Assembly: GCA_017307855.1 (NCBI GenBank)
Contig: JAFKGD010000003.1
Location: 276,707 to 340,706, forward strand
DNA: 64,000 nucleotides
Origin: Burkholderiales bacterium
Lineage (GTDB): Bacteria; Pseudomonadota; Gammaproteobacteria; Burkholderiales; Burkholderiaceae_C
Reading direction: 5' to 3'
In this document: in pieces, positions 17,405 through 28,504 of the stretch
How positions within the stretch are numbered: the stretch's first letter is position 1
Layout: each line of letters begins with the position of its first letter
Notes under the pieces: model-generated
Seen by the model: only the letters and a program-made list of their open reading frames with translations
Database searches by the model: none
Told to the model about the DNA's origin: nothing
Translations under genes and position numbers: made by a program

Positions 17405-18193
17405 ATGCAAACCGCTACCGCCACTACTGTCGTGAACTCGCCGTCCAAGATTTCGGTCAAGGACCTGAACTTCTACTACGGCAAATTCCACGCTCTCAAG
17501 GGCATCAATCTCGAGATTCCCGAGAAGAAGGTCACCGCCTTCATCGGCCCCTCGGGCTGCGGCAAGTCCACGCTGCTGCGCACCTTCAACCGCATGTTCG
17601 AGCTCTACCCCGAGCAACGCGCCGAAGGCGCGATCGTGCTCGACGGCGAGAACCTGCTGACCAGCAAACAGGACGTCGCGCTGGTGCGCGCCAAGGTCGG
17701 CATGGTGTTCCAGAAGCCCACGCCGTTCCCGATGTCGATCTACGACAACATCGCTTTCGGCGTGAAGCTGTTCGAGAACCTCTCGCGTTCCGACATGGAC
17801 GACCGCGTGGAGTGGGCGCTGAAGAAGGCCGCGCTGTGGAACGAGGTCAAGGACAAGCTCCAGCAGAGCGGCTCGGGCCTCTCGGGCGGCCAGCAGCAGC
17901 GCCTGTGCATCGCCCGCGGCATCGCGATCAAGCCCGAAGTGCTGCTGCTCGACGAGCCGTGCTCGGCGCTCGATCCGATCTCGACCGCGAAGATCGAGGA
18001 GCTGATCGCCGAACTCAAGAGCGACTACACCGTGGTGATCGTGACCCACAACATGCAGCAGGCCGCGCGTTGCAGCGACTACACGGCCTATATGTACCTG
18101 GGCGATCTGGTGGAGTTCGGGGCGACGGAACAGATGTTCTTCAAGCCCCAGCGCAAAGAGACGGAAGACTACATCACTGGAAGATTCGGCTGA
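17405..18193 (+). CDS. pstB: Phosphate ABC transporter ATP-binding protein
   Basis: A 262-residue ABC ATPase that powers phosphate import. Walker A is GPSGCGKST (residues 48-56), the ABC signature is LSGGQQQR, Walker B is [14 protein letters not shown] and the H-loop is [12 protein letters not shown]. The C-terminal GRFG is the usual PstB end. With PhoU it is thought to signal phosphate sufficiency to PhoR. It is followed by a 106-base repeat-rich spacer before phoU. Confidence 0.97.
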   Translation: MQTATATTVVNSPSKISVKDLNFYYGKFHALKGINLEIPEKKVTAFIGPSGCGKSTLLRTFNRMFELYPEQRAEGAIVLDGENLLTSKQDVALVRAKVGMVFQKPTPFPMSIYDNIAFGVKLFENLSRSDMDDRVEWALKKAALWNEVKDKLQQSGSGLSGGQQQRLCIARGIAIKPEVLLLDEPCSALDPISTAKIEELIAELKSDYTVVIVTHNMQQAARCSDYTAYMYLGDLVEFGATEQMFFKPQRKETEDYITGRFG

Positions 18194-18196
18194 TCC

Positions 18197-18275
18197 CCGA
18201 AGCGACCTGCGGTCGCCTCCCCCACGGGGGCAACACCAGCGGCCCGGCAGAGCCGTTTCCGCGGTGTTCTCGGTC
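18197..18275 (+). repeat. Triple-hairpin intergenic repeat between pstB and phoU
   Basis: Three consecutive dyads are visible: GCGACC-TGC-GGTCGC (18202-18216), CCCCC-AC-GGGGG (18219-18230) and an outer stem AACACC/GGTGTT with inner GCGG/CCGC. From general familiarity, near-identical elements are scattered through Comamonadaceae intergenic regions. Here it splits a single operon. Confidence 0.65.
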
Positions 18276-18299
18276 AAGTCAATCAATTAGGAGGTTTCC

Positions 18300-19001
18300 A
18301 TGCCTGATAAACATCTTTCCACCCAGTTCGACAGCGAACTCAATGGCGTGTCCTCGCGCGTCATGGAGCTCGGCGGTCTGGTCGAGTCCCAGATCGGCCT
18401 GGCGGTCTACGCCCTGCAGAACCTGGCCAGCGACGCGGCCGATCAGGTCACCGAGATCGAGCATCGCGTGAACGCGATGGAGATCGAGATCGACCGCGAG
18501 CTTTCATCCATCATCGCCCGCCGCCAGCCGACGGCACGCGACCTGCGACTGTTGATCGCCATCAGCAAGACCACGGCCAACCTCGAGCGCGTGGGCGACG
18601 AGGCCAACAAGATCGCGCGCATGGTCAAGTCCATCATCGAATCGGGCGCACCGCGCGCGCTGCCGTCTTCGGACCTGCGCGTGGCGGCCGACCTGGCCTC
18701 CGGCCTGATCCGTCGTGCGCTCGATGCGTTCGCGCGCCTGGACACCGCAGCCGCCGTCTCGATCCTCAAGGAGGACGACGCCATCGACCGCGAGTTCGAC
18801 GGCTTCGTGCGCAAGCTCATCACCTACATGATGGAAGACCCGCGCACCATCGGCGCCAGCCTGGACCTGCTGTTCCTGGCCAAGGCCATCGAGCGCATCG
18901 GCGACCACGCCAAAAACATTGCAGAATTCATCATCTACATCGTCAAGGGCGCCGACGTGCGCCACACCTCGATGCAGGAGATCGAGTCCGCGGTCCAGTA
19001 A
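18300..19001 (+). CDS. phoU: Phosphate signalling regulator PhoU
   Basis: A 233-residue all-helical PhoU made of two repeats of a three-helix bundle. Repeat motifs include LGGLVESQIGLAVYAL with ARDLRLLIAISKTTANLERVGDEANKIA, and the second copy SLDLLFLAKAIERIGDHAKNIAEFI. The ERxGDxxxNIA motifs bind metal clusters. PhoU represses the Pho response when phosphate is ample by linking the Pst transporter to PhoR. A consensus AGGAGG ribosome site (18289-18294) lies five bases before the ATG, suggesting high translation despite the spacer repeat. Confidence 0.97.
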   Translation: MPDKHLSTQFDSELNGVSSRVMELGGLVESQIGLAVYALQNLASDAADQVTEIEHRVNAMEIEIDRELSSIIARRQPTARDLRLLIAISKTTANLERVGDEANKIARMVKSIIESGAPRALPSSDLRVAADLASGLIRRALDAFARLDTAAAVSILKEDDAIDREFDGFVRKLITYMMEDPRTIGASLDLLFLAKAIERIGDHAKNIAEFIIYIVKGADVRHTSMQEIESAVQ

Positions 19002-19004
19002 AGA

Positions 19005-19700
19005 ATGAAACGTCATCCCCGAGTCCTCATCGTCGAAGACGAGTCCGCGATCGCCGAGCTGATCGCCGTCAATCTGCGCCACAACGGCTTCGAGCCGATC
19101 TGGTCGGAGGATGGCGAGTCGGCGCAACGCGAACTCGATGCCGTGCTGCCCGACGTCATCCTGCTGGACTGGATGCTGCCGGGCCAGAGCGGTGTGCAGC
19201 TGGCGCGCAAGTGGCGCGGCGACGCGCGTACCCGGGGTATCCCGATCCTGATGCTCACCGCACGTGGCGACGAGCCCGACAAGATCGCGGGCCTGGACGC
19301 CGGGGCAGATGACTACATCACCAAGCCGTTCTCCACGCAGGAAATGCTCGCGCGCATCCGCGCCGTGCTGCGCCGCCGCGCGCCCGAGCAGGTGATCGAC
19401 AGCGTGAGCATCGGCCCGCTGGTGCTCGACGGCGCCACGCACCGAGTGACCTGGAACGGCCAGCAGCTCAAGGTGGGCCCCACCGAGTTCAAGTTGCTCA
19501 ACTACCTCATGAAGCATGCCGAGCGCGTGCACAGCCGCAGCCAGCTGCTCGACAAGGTGTGGGGCGACCATGTCTTCATCGAGGAGCGCACGGTGGACGT
19601 GCACGTCAAGCGCCTGCGCGAGGCGCTGGGCGAAGGCGCGCCGATGGTCGAAACCGTGCGCGGCGCGGGTTACCGCCTCACGGCGCAGCCGCAGTCCTGA
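19005..19700 (+). CDS. phoB: Phosphate regulon response regulator PhoB
   Basis: A 231-residue OmpR/PhoB-type regulator. The receiver domain has the acidic pair in VEDE (residues 10-13), phosphoacceptor Asp55 in ILLDWMLPG, and the conserved Lys in DDYITKPFS. The C-terminal winged helix (from about residue 130) includes RTVDVHVKRLREAL and ends RGAGYRL. It binds the Pho boxes described in this window. It starts three bases after phoU and is followed by phoR after 49 bases. Confidence 0.97.
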   Translation: MKRHPRVLIVEDESAIAELIAVNLRHNGFEPIWSEDGESAQRELDAVLPDVILLDWMLPGQSGVQLARKWRGDARTRGIPILMLTARGDEPDKIAGLDAGADDYITKPFSTQEMLARIRAVLRRRAPEQVIDSVSIGPLVLDGATHRVTWNGQQLKVGPTEFKLLNYLMKHAERVHSRSQLLDKVWGDHVFIEERTVDVHVKRLREALGEGAPMVETVRGAGYRLTAQPQS

Positions 19701-19749
19701 ACGGTTCTTCGCAGGGGCGGCGTGACGTCGCCGCACCGATAATCTGCCG

Positions 19750-21105
<1,356 letters not shown>

Positions 21106-21118
21106 GCGGGCGGCGTCC

Positions 21119-22477
21119 TCAGTTCGCGGCGGTCGCGCCGTTGCGCTCGGGCGCCGAGCGGTGGCGCACCAGCAGCACGAAGATGATGGCCGTCAGCGCA
21201 AGGGCGGCCCCGCCCGTGATCCAGAACGCCTGCGGCGCCTGCAACGCAGGCCGGCCGGCAAGGCCTTCGTAGGCCAGCAGGTAGCCGCCACCCAGGCCCA
21301 CGCCCCAGAGCAGCACGCAGTACACGACGAGCGGTGCGATGGCCACGCGATAGCAACGCAGTACGAACACGCTGAGCGCCTGTGTGGCATCGGCCACGTG
21401 ATAGACCGCCACCCAGGCCAGCAACCCACCTGCCAGCGCGGCCACCTGGGTGTTGGCGGCATAGAGGTTGGCGAGGCCGTGGCGCGACAGCAGCAGCAGT
21501 GATGCCAGCACCACGGCCGCGCCGAGCGTGAGTTTGAAACCCGTGACCAGCACGCGCCGCGCGCGATGCGGATCGCCGGCGCCCAGCCAGTAGCCCACGC
21601 GGGCACTGGTGGCAATCCCCAGCGACAGCGGCACCATGTAGAGCACGGCGGCCACGTTGGCGGCCACCTGGTGCGCGGCAGACGCTACCGTGCCCAGGCG
21701 CGCGATGAACAGCGCCATCAGCGTGAACGAGGTGACTTCGACCAGGATCGCCAGCCCGCCCGGCACGCCTAGCCGCGCATACCGCGCCAGCGTGGGGCCG
21801 TGCGGCCGCTCCATCGGCCGCCACAGCCCATACGGACGATAGAACGGCTCGGAGCGCAACAGCCAGAAGGCGGTGAACAGCATCAGGTAGTTCACCACCA
21901 GCGACGCCCAGGCACACCCCACGGCGCCGCCGGCCGGCAGCCCCAGGCCGCCGAAGGCGAACCAGATCGACAGCGGCACCTTCACGGCCAGCGAACCGAT
22001 TTGCAGCCACGTGACGAGCAGCGGCTTGCCCAGGCTCTGGTTGAGCGTGGCGTACATGCGGAACAACAGCGCGGCCGGCACCGACCACGCCAGCACGCGC
22101 AGATAGCCGCGCACTTCTTCCTGCATGGCCTCGGGCACCCCGGTCAGCCGCAGCAGCGGATCGGGATGCAGCAGTGCAGCCATGCCGATCACGATCGTGA
22201 TGCCACACAGGTAGAGCGCCTGGCGCAGCGACCGGCCCACCTCGGCCGGGCGGCCGGCGCCGTGCAGTTCGGCCCACACAGGCAACAGCGCCTGCAGCAC
22301 GCCCATCAGCGCCACGAACACGCTGATGAAAACGGCCGAGCCCACCGAGAGGGCGGCCAGTGCCTCATTGGAATGGCGGCCGGCGATGACGGTGTCGACC
22401 ACACCATAGGCCGTCACGGCCAGCTGGCCGACGAGCACGGCGCCGCCATGGCGCAGGATGTCGCGCAGCTCGGTCAC
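21119..22477 (-). CDS. MATE family efflux transporter
   Basis: A 452-residue multidrug and toxin extrusion protein with about twelve membrane spans. It begins LRDILRHGGAVLVGQLAVTA and has the typical VDTVIAGRHSNEALAALSVG first-repeat motif, the equivalent second half from LGVPGGLAILVEVTSF, and LPVWAELHGAGRPAEVGRSL. Such exporters use Na or H gradients. The GTG start at 22477 overlaps the stop of the upstream minus-strand gene, so the two are coupled. The longer open frame upstream is a GC shadow. Confidence 0.88.
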   Translation of the reverse strand: MTELRDILRHGGAVLVGQLAVTAYGVVDTVIAGRHSNEALAALSVGSAVFISVFVALMGVLQALLPVWAELHGAGRPAEVGRSLRQALYLCGITIVIGMAALLHPDPLLRLTGVPEAMQEEVRGYLRVLAWSVPAALLFRMYATLNQSLGKPLLVTWLQIGSLAVKVPLSIWFAFGGLGLPAGGAVGCAWASLVVNYLMLFTAFWLLRSEPFYRPYGLWRPMERPHGPTLARYARLGVPGGLAILVEVTSFTLMALFIARLGTVASAAHQVAANVAAVLYMVPLSLGIATSARVGYWLGAGDPHRARRVLVTGFKLTLGAAVVLASLLLLSRHGLANLYAANTQVAALAGGLLAWVAVYHVADATQALSVFVLRCYRVAIAPLVVYCVLLWGVGLGGGYLLAYEGLAGRPALQAPQAFWITGGAALALTAIIFVLLVRHRSAPERNGATAAN

Positions 22478-24183
22478 GGGTTGGCGACGGGGAGCGTGCG
22501 CCGGTAGACCAGCATGTTCTTGTCGCGGTCGGTGGGATGGCGCACGCGCGACTGCAGGGTCCATTCCCCGCCGGAGGTGACCGTGGGCAGGGTGGACAGT
22601 GCGCTGTCGTTCACCAGCAACCAGTCGCAATGCGTAGCGTCCCCGGTGGGCTGCAACGTGAGCGGGCTGTAGAAGCGGAAGGCCGCCAGCTGCGCCCGAG
22701 TCAGTCCGTGCGTTTCGGCGCACGTGGCGCGGCCGAGCGTGGGCGTGATGGCCTGCACCAGCGGGCCGTAGCTGAGCGAGAAATTGAGCAGCGGCAACCA
22801 CAGCGTGGTCAACAGCAGCCACGAGAGCACGGCACCGCTGGCGGGCAACACCAGGCTCTTCCACAGCGCGCGCTGATGGCGGCCCACGCGCCACTTCACC
22901 AGCCAGCACCAGGCCAGTGTGGCGGCCAGCGCCACGATGAGCGCACCGAGCGAGAAGGAGGGCGTGAAGCCCGGTGCGAGCTTGGCGACGTTGGCCGCAG
23001 GCTGGCGCGGGAAGCCGGTCTGCATGGCGATCCAGATCACCCAGATGACGACGGCGCATCCGGTGAAGAAGAGCAGCGTGAACCAGTCGATCAGCGCGGC
23101 CACGCTGCGCCGCAGCGTCGGCAACGCGAAAGCGGCCAGGGCGGCCAGGGGCGGCAGGGCCAGCAGCAGGGCGCGGTCGGCAGCAGGTGCAGTCAGCGCC
23201 GAGAGGGCCACCACGACGACGATGCCCAGCGGCCAGGCCAGATGGCGGCTGGCGAGCTGGCGGCGCCAGCGCCACACCGTCCACAGCGCCAGCGCCAGCG
23301 CCGGCCACGTGAACCAGACCAGCAGCCGGCCCAGGCTGCGCCAGGCGCTACCGTTCTGTGGCAATGCGGGCTGCCAGCGCCACTCGCCCAGCAGCGCCGC
23401 GAAGCCAGCGGCCAGCAGCGTCGCGCCGACGAGCCAGGCCGCCATTCGCAGGCGAGGGACAGTCAGCGGTCCGTCGTGCCCATGCACCGGGCTCGAGTCG
23501 AAGGTGATCAATGCCGCAGCGCCGAGCCCCAGGAGCAGGGCGAGGGCGGGCGCGCCCGAAAGTGCCAGGCCGAGCAGACCCAGAAGTGCCGTCAGCGGCG
23601 GCAGCAGCGGCCGGTAGGGCAGGGCGGCCACGCCATGGAACAGCAGCGCAAGGCTGGCCAGTTGAGCCAGCGCTGGCGTGGTCTCGTGCGACATCTGCGC
23701 CAGGCCCAGGCTGGCGATCAGTGCCAGCAGGCCCCCGTCGGCGATGGCACGCGCATAGTCGGCCGGCAGCGCCTCTCCGCCAAAGGCGAACGCGACCGGC
23801 TGTGCCTGCGGGCTGCGCGCCAGGTAATACACCGCCCACCAGCTGGCTGCGAGCGTGATCGCCAGCATCAATATGAAGGGCAACCGGGCGGCCAGATCAG
23901 GGGCGAGCCACGATGGCGCGACGCGGATCGCGGCCGCGCCGAGCCAGTACGCCAGAAGGCCGTCTGTGTCAGGCGCCAGGCCCATGAGACGGGGTTGCAG
24001 CCAGCCGCTGGCGCCCCGGGCGATCTCGGCCATGTAGCCGAACGCCGTCATGTCCGCGTTCTTCCAGGGCTCGCGTCCCAGGTAGCCGGGCAAGACGTAA
24101 GTCGCGCACAGCAGCCACAGCGCCAGCCGGGGCAGGCGCCTGACGGCAGCCTGTGCGACGATGGCAGGGGTGGGCTGGTTCAC
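22474..24183 (-). CDS. Polytopic membrane protein, ArnT-like GT-C fold
   Basis: About 569 residues with ten or more hydrophobic spans and an extracytoplasmic C-terminal domain. The first loop, GREPWKNADMTAFGYMAEIA, resembles the acidic first loop of GT-C glycosyltransferases such as ArnT/PMT, which move sugars from polyprenyl phosphate carriers. Subfamily and substrate cannot be named. An upstream ATG (24261) lies inside the rpmE2 terminator, so GTG 24183 is preferred, though no clear ribosome site precedes it. Coupled to the MATE gene by a 4-base overlap. Confidence 0.65.
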   Translation of the reverse strand: MNQPTPAIVAQAAVRRLPRLALWLLCATYVLPGYLGREPWKNADMTAFGYMAEIARGASGWLQPRLMGLAPDTDGLLAYWLGAAAIRVAPSWLAPDLAARLPFILMLAITLAASWWAVYYLARSPQAQPVAFAFGGEALPADYARAIADGGLLALIASLGLAQMSHETTPALAQLASLALLFHGVAALPYRPLLPPLTALLGLLGLALSGAPALALLLGLGAAALITFDSSPVHGHDGPLTVPRLRMAAWLVGATLLAAGFAALLGEWRWQPALPQNGSAWRSLGRLLVWFTWPALALALWTVWRWRRQLASRHLAWPLGIVVVVALSALTAPAADRALLLALPPLAALAAFALPTLRRSVAALIDWFTLLFFTGCAVVIWVIWIAMQTGFPRQPAANVAKLAPGFTPSFSLGALIVALAATLAWCWLVKWRVGRHQRALWKSLVLPASGAVLSWLLLTTLWLPLLNFSLSYGPLVQAITPTLGRATCAETHGLTRAQLAAFRFYSPLTLQPTGDATHCDWLLVNDSALSTLPTVTSGGEWTLQSRVRHPTDRDKNMLVYRRTLPVANP

Positions 24184-24225
24184 GGGAGGGAGGATAGGTG
24201 CAATCGGGGCGGGATCCGGAAACAA

Positions 24226-24259
24226 AAAAGGCAGCACGGTGACCGGCTGCCTTTTCTGC
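24226..24259 (-). terminator. Rho-independent terminator of rpmE2
   Basis: Stem AAAAGGCAGC (24226-24235) / GCTGCCTTTT (24246-24255), with an inner CGGT/ACCG stem closing the loop. Read on the minus strand it ends in TTTTTTG. Symmetric, so it could act in both directions. Confidence 0.85.
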
Positions 24260-24303
24260 ATGGGGCACGCGCGGCAGGGGCCGCCAGTGCCAGGAACGGG
24301 GGC

Positions 24304-24561
24304 TTACTTGGCGGCGGTCTTGCCGAAGCGGTTGCGGAACTTCTCGACGCGGCCACCCATGTTGTCCACCGACTTCTGCGTGCCGGTGTAGAAGGGGTGC
24401 GATTCGCTCGAGGTATCCAGCTTGTACAGGGGCAGTTCGCGGCCGTCGTCGCTGGTGCCCATTTCCTTGGTGGAAACGCACGAGCGCGTCACGAACTTGA
24501 AGCCGTTGGACAGGTCCACGAAGAGCACTTCGCGGTAGTTGGGGTGAATGCCTTCTTTCAT
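24304..24561 (-). CDS. rpmE2: 50S ribosomal protein L31 type B
   Basis: An 85-residue L31 of the C-minus (YkgM/type B) group. It lacks the Cys zinc-ribbon set of type A and has the type B pattern [20 protein letters not shown] and [20 protein letters not shown]. Type B paralogues are usually zinc-independent and can be Zur-regulated, but in many Burkholderiales this is the only L31 gene. No Zur-like palindrome is obvious upstream. It has its own promoter after rho and its own terminator. Confidence 0.95.
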   Translation of the reverse strand: MKEGIHPNYREVLFVDLSNGFKFVTRSCVSTKEMGTSDDGRELPLYKLDTSSESHPFYTGTQKSVDNMGGRVEKFRNRFGKTAAK

Positions 24562-24629
24562 GATCTTCCTTCAGTCACTTGCGGGAGCCGCGCCAGCCAG
24601 CCTGGCGTACTTTCCGCGAAAAGCCTTTG

Positions 24630-24635
24630 ATTATA
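24630..24635 (-). promoter_or_regulatory. -10 element of the rpmE2 promoter
   Basis: On the minus strand the sequence reads TATAAT, 69 bases before the rpmE2 ATG and within the 98-base gap after rho. No good -35 hexamer is visible at 17 bases. Confidence 0.5.
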
Positions 24636-24659
24636 GCCAGATCGCTCTGTGGGCAGTTT

Positions 24660-25925
24660 TCAGCCACCGCGGCGCATCATGTCGAAGAACTCGACGTTGC
24701 TCTTGGTGGCGCGCATGCTCTTGAGCACCATCTCCATCGACTCGATCTCGTCCATGTTGTACATGAACTGGCGCAGGATGCGGGTCTTCTGCAGCACTTC
24801 GGGCTGGAGCAGCAGTTCTTCCTTGCGGGTGCCGCTGCGATTGAGCTGGATGGAAGGGAACACGCGCTTTTCGTAGAGGCGGCGGTCCAGGTGGATTTCG
24901 CAGTTGCCGGTGCCCTTGAATTCTTCGAAGATCACTTCGTCCATGCGCGAGCCGGTGTCGATCAGCGCCGTGGCGATGATGGTCAGCGAGCCGCCTTCCT
25001 CGACGTTGCGCGCCGCGCCCAGGAAGCGCTTGGGGCGCTGCAGGGCGTTGGCGTCGACGCCGCCGGTCAGCACCTTGCCCGAAGAAGGCACGACGTTGTT
25101 GTAGGCGCGGGCCAGGCGGGTGATGGAGTCCAGCAGGATCACCACGTCTTTCTTGAGCTCGACCAGGCGCTTGGCGCGCTCGATGACCATCTCGGCCACG
25201 TGCACGTGGCGGGCGGCCGGCTCGTCGAAGGTGGAGGCGATCACCTCGGCCTTCACCGAGCGCTGCATTTCGGTCACTTCCTCGGGGCGCTCATCCACCA
25301 GCAGCACCATCATGTAGCTGTCAGGGTAGTTGGCGCTGATGGCGTGGGCGATGTGCTGCATCATCACCGTCTTGCCGCTCTTGGGCGGTGCCACCAGAAG
25401 GGCGCGCTGGCCCTTGCCGATGGGGGCGATGATGTCGATCACGCGACCGGTGATGTTTTCCTCGCCCTTCAGGTTGTCGCGTTCAAGGCGCATCTGTTCC
25501 TTGGGGAACAGCGGCGTCAGGTTCTCGAACATCACCTTGTGCTTGTTCTGCTCCGGCGGACCATCGTTGACCTTGTCGAGCTTGGTCAGCGCGAAATAGC
25601 GCTCTCCGTCCTTGGGCGTGCGCACTTCGCCTTCGATCATGTCGCCGGTGTGCAGGTTGAAGCGGCGCACCTGGCTGGGCGAGATGTAGATGTCGTCGGT
25701 GCTCGCCGTATAGCTGGTGTCGGGGCTGCGCAGGAAGCCGAAGCCGTCGGGCAGGATTTCCAGCACGCCGTCGGCGAACACCTGCTCGCCGGCCTTCGCG
25801 CGCTTCTTGATGATGGCGAACATCAGCTCCTGCTTGCGCATGCGGCCGGTGTTCTCGATCTCGAGCGCTTCGGCCTGCTTCAGGACCTCGGATACGTGCA
25901 GAGCCTTGAGTTCGTTCAGGTGCAT
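24660..25925 (-). CDS. rho: Transcription termination factor Rho
   Basis: A 421-residue hexameric RNA helicase. The N-terminal RNA-binding part begins [19 protein letters not shown], and the cold-shock-like fold includes [16 protein letters not shown] (residues ~60-75). The ATPase core has Walker A APPKSGKT, Walker [18 protein letters not shown] and the Q/R-loop segments [20 protein letters not shown]. Length and sequence match beta-proteobacterial Rho closely. The 235-base upstream region contains no other gene and could hold the usual autoregulatory leader. Confidence 0.98.
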   Translation of the reverse strand: MHLNELKALHVSEVLKQAEALEIENTGRMRKQELMFAIIKKRAKAGEQVFADGVLEILPDGFGFLRSPDTSYTASTDDIYISPSQVRRFNLHTGDMIEGEVRTPKDGERYFALTKLDKVNDGPPEQNKHKVMFENLTPLFPKEQMRLERDNLKGEENITGRVIDIIAPIGKGQRALLVAPPKSGKTVMMQHIAHAISANYPDSYMMVLLVDERPEEVTEMQRSVKAEVIASTFDEPAARHVHVAEMVIERAKRLVELKKDVVILLDSITRLARAYNNVVPSSGKVLTGGVDANALQRPKRFLGAARNVEEGGSLTIIATALIDTGSRMDEVIFEEFKGTGNCEIHLDRRLYEKRVFPSIQLNRSGTRKEELLLQPEVLQKTRILRQFMYNMDEIESMEMVLKSMRATKSNVEFFDMMRRGG

Positions 25926-26127
25926 GTGAGTACCCCTGGCGGGGAGTTCGGCGAAAACGGGGGAGTGGAAGGCAGGTCGGCTGAAGGTGCCGCCCGCGAA
26001 TGCTAGTGTTCTTCGGGTCGCTGCGCCTGGTGAAGGCGTCCTGCAGCGGCCGGTGCGCGGGATTATGACAGGAAAAAACGCGGCTTCCGTCAGACGGCGC
26101 CTGCACAGGCGCGGAAGCTCGCGGGGC

Positions 26128-26150
26128 GGCGCGCCCGTCGAGGGCGCGCC
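26128..26150 (-). terminator. Strong hairpin after trxA
   Basis: Perfect 9-base stem GGCGCGCCC / GGGCGCGCC with a 5-base loop, 11 bases after the trxA stop. There is no T-tract, so it may be an mRNA-stabilising stem or pause site ahead of Rho-dependent termination. Confidence 0.5.
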
Positions 26151-26160
26151 ACGTCCGGCA

Positions 26161-26496
26161 TCAGGCGGCCAGTTGCTGGTCGATGAAGGCGGTGAGCTGC
26201 GCCTTGCTCATCGCGCCCACCTTGGTGGCGGCCAACTGGCCACCCTTGAACAGCATCAGCGTGGGAATGCCGCGGATGCCGAACTTGGCGGGGATGTCGC
26301 GGTTCTCGTCCACGTTCATCTTGGCGATCTGCAGCTTGCCTTCGTACGTGCCCGACACTTCGTCGAGGATGGGCGCGATCATCTTGCACGGACCGCACCA
26401 TTCGGCCCAGTAGTCGACCAGCACGGGCTTGTCGGCGTTGAGCACGTCGGATTCGAAGGACGAGTCGGTGATGTGTTTGATGAGTTCGCTGGCCAT
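26161..26496 (-). CDS. trxA: Thioredoxin 1
   Basis: A 111-residue thioredoxin with the redox motif [13 protein letters not shown] (residues ~30-42), the cis-Pro loop [13 protein letters not shown] and a standard C-terminal helix. Start ATG 26496 is preceded by AGGAGT. It reduces protein disulfides in the cytoplasm with electrons from thioredoxin reductase. It lies directly upstream of rho, the order common in Betaproteobacteria. The longer open frame extending upstream is a shadow of the flavoprotein gene. Confidence 0.97.
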   Translation of the reverse strand: MASELIKHITDSSFESDVLNADKPVLVDYWAEWCGPCKMIAPILDEVSGTYEGKLQIAKMNVDENRDIPAKFGIRGIPTLMLFKGGQLAATKVGAMSKAQLTAFIDQQLAA

Positions 26497-26640
26497 GTCG
26501 TGGACTCCTGTGGCTGTGGTGGCGCTACGGCTAAAGTCGGGGAATTGTGACAGAAACCAAGTGCCTCCATCGGGTATGGGCATGCTATCGCGGCCATAGC
26601 CGGGGACCATCATCCTGAGCGCTTGAGCACCCCGTTTTCC

Positions 26641-27897
26641 ATGACTCCAGATTCCCGCATCGCCGCCGTGATCGGCGCCGGCCCGGCCGGCCTCATGGCT
26701 GCCGACGAGCTCGCGCGCGCCGGCCTTCAGGTCCACTGTTTCGACGCCATGCCGTCGGCGGGCCGCAAATTCCTGCTGGCCGGACGTGGCGGGCTCAATC
26801 TCACGCATTCCGAGCCGCTGCAAACCTTTGCCACGCGTTTCGGCTCGCGTCAGGCCGCAGTGGCGCCCTGGCTCGATACCTTCGGCCCGCAGGCCGTACG
26901 CGACTGGGCGCATGGCCTGGGCGTGGAGACATTCGTCGGCACTTCGGGCCGCGTGTTCCCGCGCGAGATGAAGGCCGCGCCGCTGTTGCGCTCGTGGCTG
27001 CGCGGCCTGCGCAATGACGAGGGCGGACGTACACCGGTGCAGTTCCACATGCGCCATCGCTGGACCGGGTGGGACGACGCTGGCGCCCTGCGTTTCGACG
27101 GCCCTGCCGGCGTCATGACGGCCAGGCCCGCAGTGACGGTGTTGGCGCTGGGTGGCGCGAGCTGGCCGCGGCTGGGATCCGACGGGGCCTGGGCGCCGCT
27201 GTTGCAGGCGCGCGGTGTCGATGTCGCGCCGCTGCTGCCGGCCAATTGCGGTTTCGATGTGCGGGGCGGCTGGACGCCATTCTTTTCCGGCAAGTTCGCG
27301 GGCCAGCCGTTCAAGACGGTGGCGTTGTCGCTGCAGTTGCCGGACGGCTCGACCTGGACCCGGCGCGGAGAGTTCGTGGCCACGGCCGGCGGCATCGAGG
27401 GCAGTCTGGTCTATGCCGCGTCGGCGATGCTGCGCGACCAGATCGTCTCGGCCGGTCAGGCGCACCTCTCGATCGACCTGCTGCCCGACCTGACGGCCGA
27501 GCGCGTGCGCGCGGAGGTGATGCATCCGCGCGGCTCTCGCTCCCTGGCCAGTCACCTCAAGGGACGGCTCGGACTGGATGGCATCAAGGCGGCCTTGCTG
27601 CACGAAGTGCTGTGCCGCGATGGCATGGCCGACGGCGCAAGACTGGCCGCCACCATCAAGGCGGTTCCGCTGGAGCTGTCGGCCGCGCGTCCCGTGGAAG
27701 AGGCCATCAGCACGGCCGGCGGTGTGACGTTCGGCGCCCTTGATGCCGGCCTGATGCTGCGGCGGCTGCCCGGCGTGTTCTGCGTCGGAGAGATGCTGGA
27801 CTGGGAGGCGCCGACCGGTGGCTACCTGCTGACGGCGTGCCTTGCGTCGGGCGTGATCGCAGGCCGCGCGGCTGCCGCGTTCGCGACTGGCCGCTGA
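26641..27897 (+). CDS. NAD(P)/FAD-dependent oxidoreductase (HI0933-like flavoprotein)
   Basis: A 418-residue flavoprotein. The N-terminal dinucleotide-binding motif is [20 protein letters not shown] (residues ~8-27), then [20 protein letters not shown] typical of the HI0933/TIGR03862 group. The C-terminal FAD motif is [28 protein letters not shown]. The physiological substrate of this group is unknown. ATG 26641 was chosen over TTG 26623. It stands alone, divergent from trxA and convergent with the next gene. Confidence 0.88.
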   Translation: MTPDSRIAAVIGAGPAGLMAADELARAGLQVHCFDAMPSAGRKFLLAGRGGLNLTHSEPLQTFATRFGSRQAAVAPWLDTFGPQAVRDWAHGLGVETFVGTSGRVFPREMKAAPLLRSWLRGLRNDEGGRTPVQFHMRHRWTGWDDAGALRFDGPAGVMTARPAVTVLALGGASWPRLGSDGAWAPLLQARGVDVAPLLPANCGFDVRGGWTPFFSGKFAGQPFKTVALSLQLPDGSTWTRRGEFVATAGGIEGSLVYAASAMLRDQIVSAGQAHLSIDLLPDLTAERVRAEVMHPRGSRSLASHLKGRLGLDGIKAALLHEVLCRDGMADGARLAATIKAVPLELSAARPVEEAISTAGGVTFGALDAGLMLRRLPGVFCVGEMLDWEAPTGGYLLTACLASGVIAGRAAAAFATGR

Positions 27898-27901
27898 GGC
27901 A

Positions 27902-28504
27902 TCAGGCCACGCGCAGCCAGGGCCACCGGCTGATGTAGCTATCGGCCTTGGCAGCGAACAGCTCGGGGTGATCGCACTTGGGATTGGGCCGGAGCAGGCC
28001 GGCCTGCAGGTCGGCCAGGCCATGGGGCGCGTAGAGTTCGGGCGCCGCGCCCTGTGTCGGCGCGCGCAGGCCAACGCAGGTGCAGGCGACCAGGAAACGG
28101 TCGATACCGTCGCGCGAGGAGCGCAGCGCGCCGTAGTGATGGCCGAACCAGTCTTCGTACCAGAGGTGCACGCGTGCCTGGTTCTTGGCCTCGATCACCA
28201 CGGGCAGGTCGGCACACAACGCTGCCAGCCGCCCCTGGACCTCGCGTTCAGTCGCCTCGGAAATGTCCGAGGGGTCGAAGTAGAACAGGTCGTAGTCGCG
28301 GATCTGCGCGGCAGCCGGTTGGCCCGTTCGCAGGTTCCAGGCGGTCTGGAAGAGACAACCTGCCACCAGCCACGCGTCGGGCAGCTCGAAGCCCGGCATG
28401 CGCTCGAGGATGGCGGCGTTGAAGCGGTTGCTCAGCACCTGCTGGACGAACCGCTCCTCGCCGGCTTCCGGCGCGGCCTGTGCGGGCAGCCAGGACGAGG
28501 TCAC
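27902..28504 (-). CDS. Nucleotidyltransferase family protein (NTP_transf_6-like)
   Basis: A 200-residue protein resembling the nucleotidyltransferase-like family PF06042. Visible features are [21 protein letters not shown] and [19 protein letters not shown], where the DYDLFYFD acidic pair would hold metal, and [32 protein letters not shown]. Function of the family is unknown. GTG 28504 overlaps the stop of the aminotransferase gene, so it is co-translated with it. The frame is open much further upstream only because it shadows that gene. Confidence 0.8.
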   Translation of the reverse strand: MTSSWLPAQAAPEAGEERFVQQVLSNRFNAAILERMPGFELPDAWLVAGCLFQTAWNLRTGQPAAAQIRDYDLFYFDPSDISEATEREVQGRLAALCADLPVVIEAKNQARVHLWYEDWFGHHYGALRSSRDGIDRFLVACTCVGLRAPTQGAAPELYAPHGLADLQAGLLRPNPKCDHPELFAAKADSYISRWPWLRVA

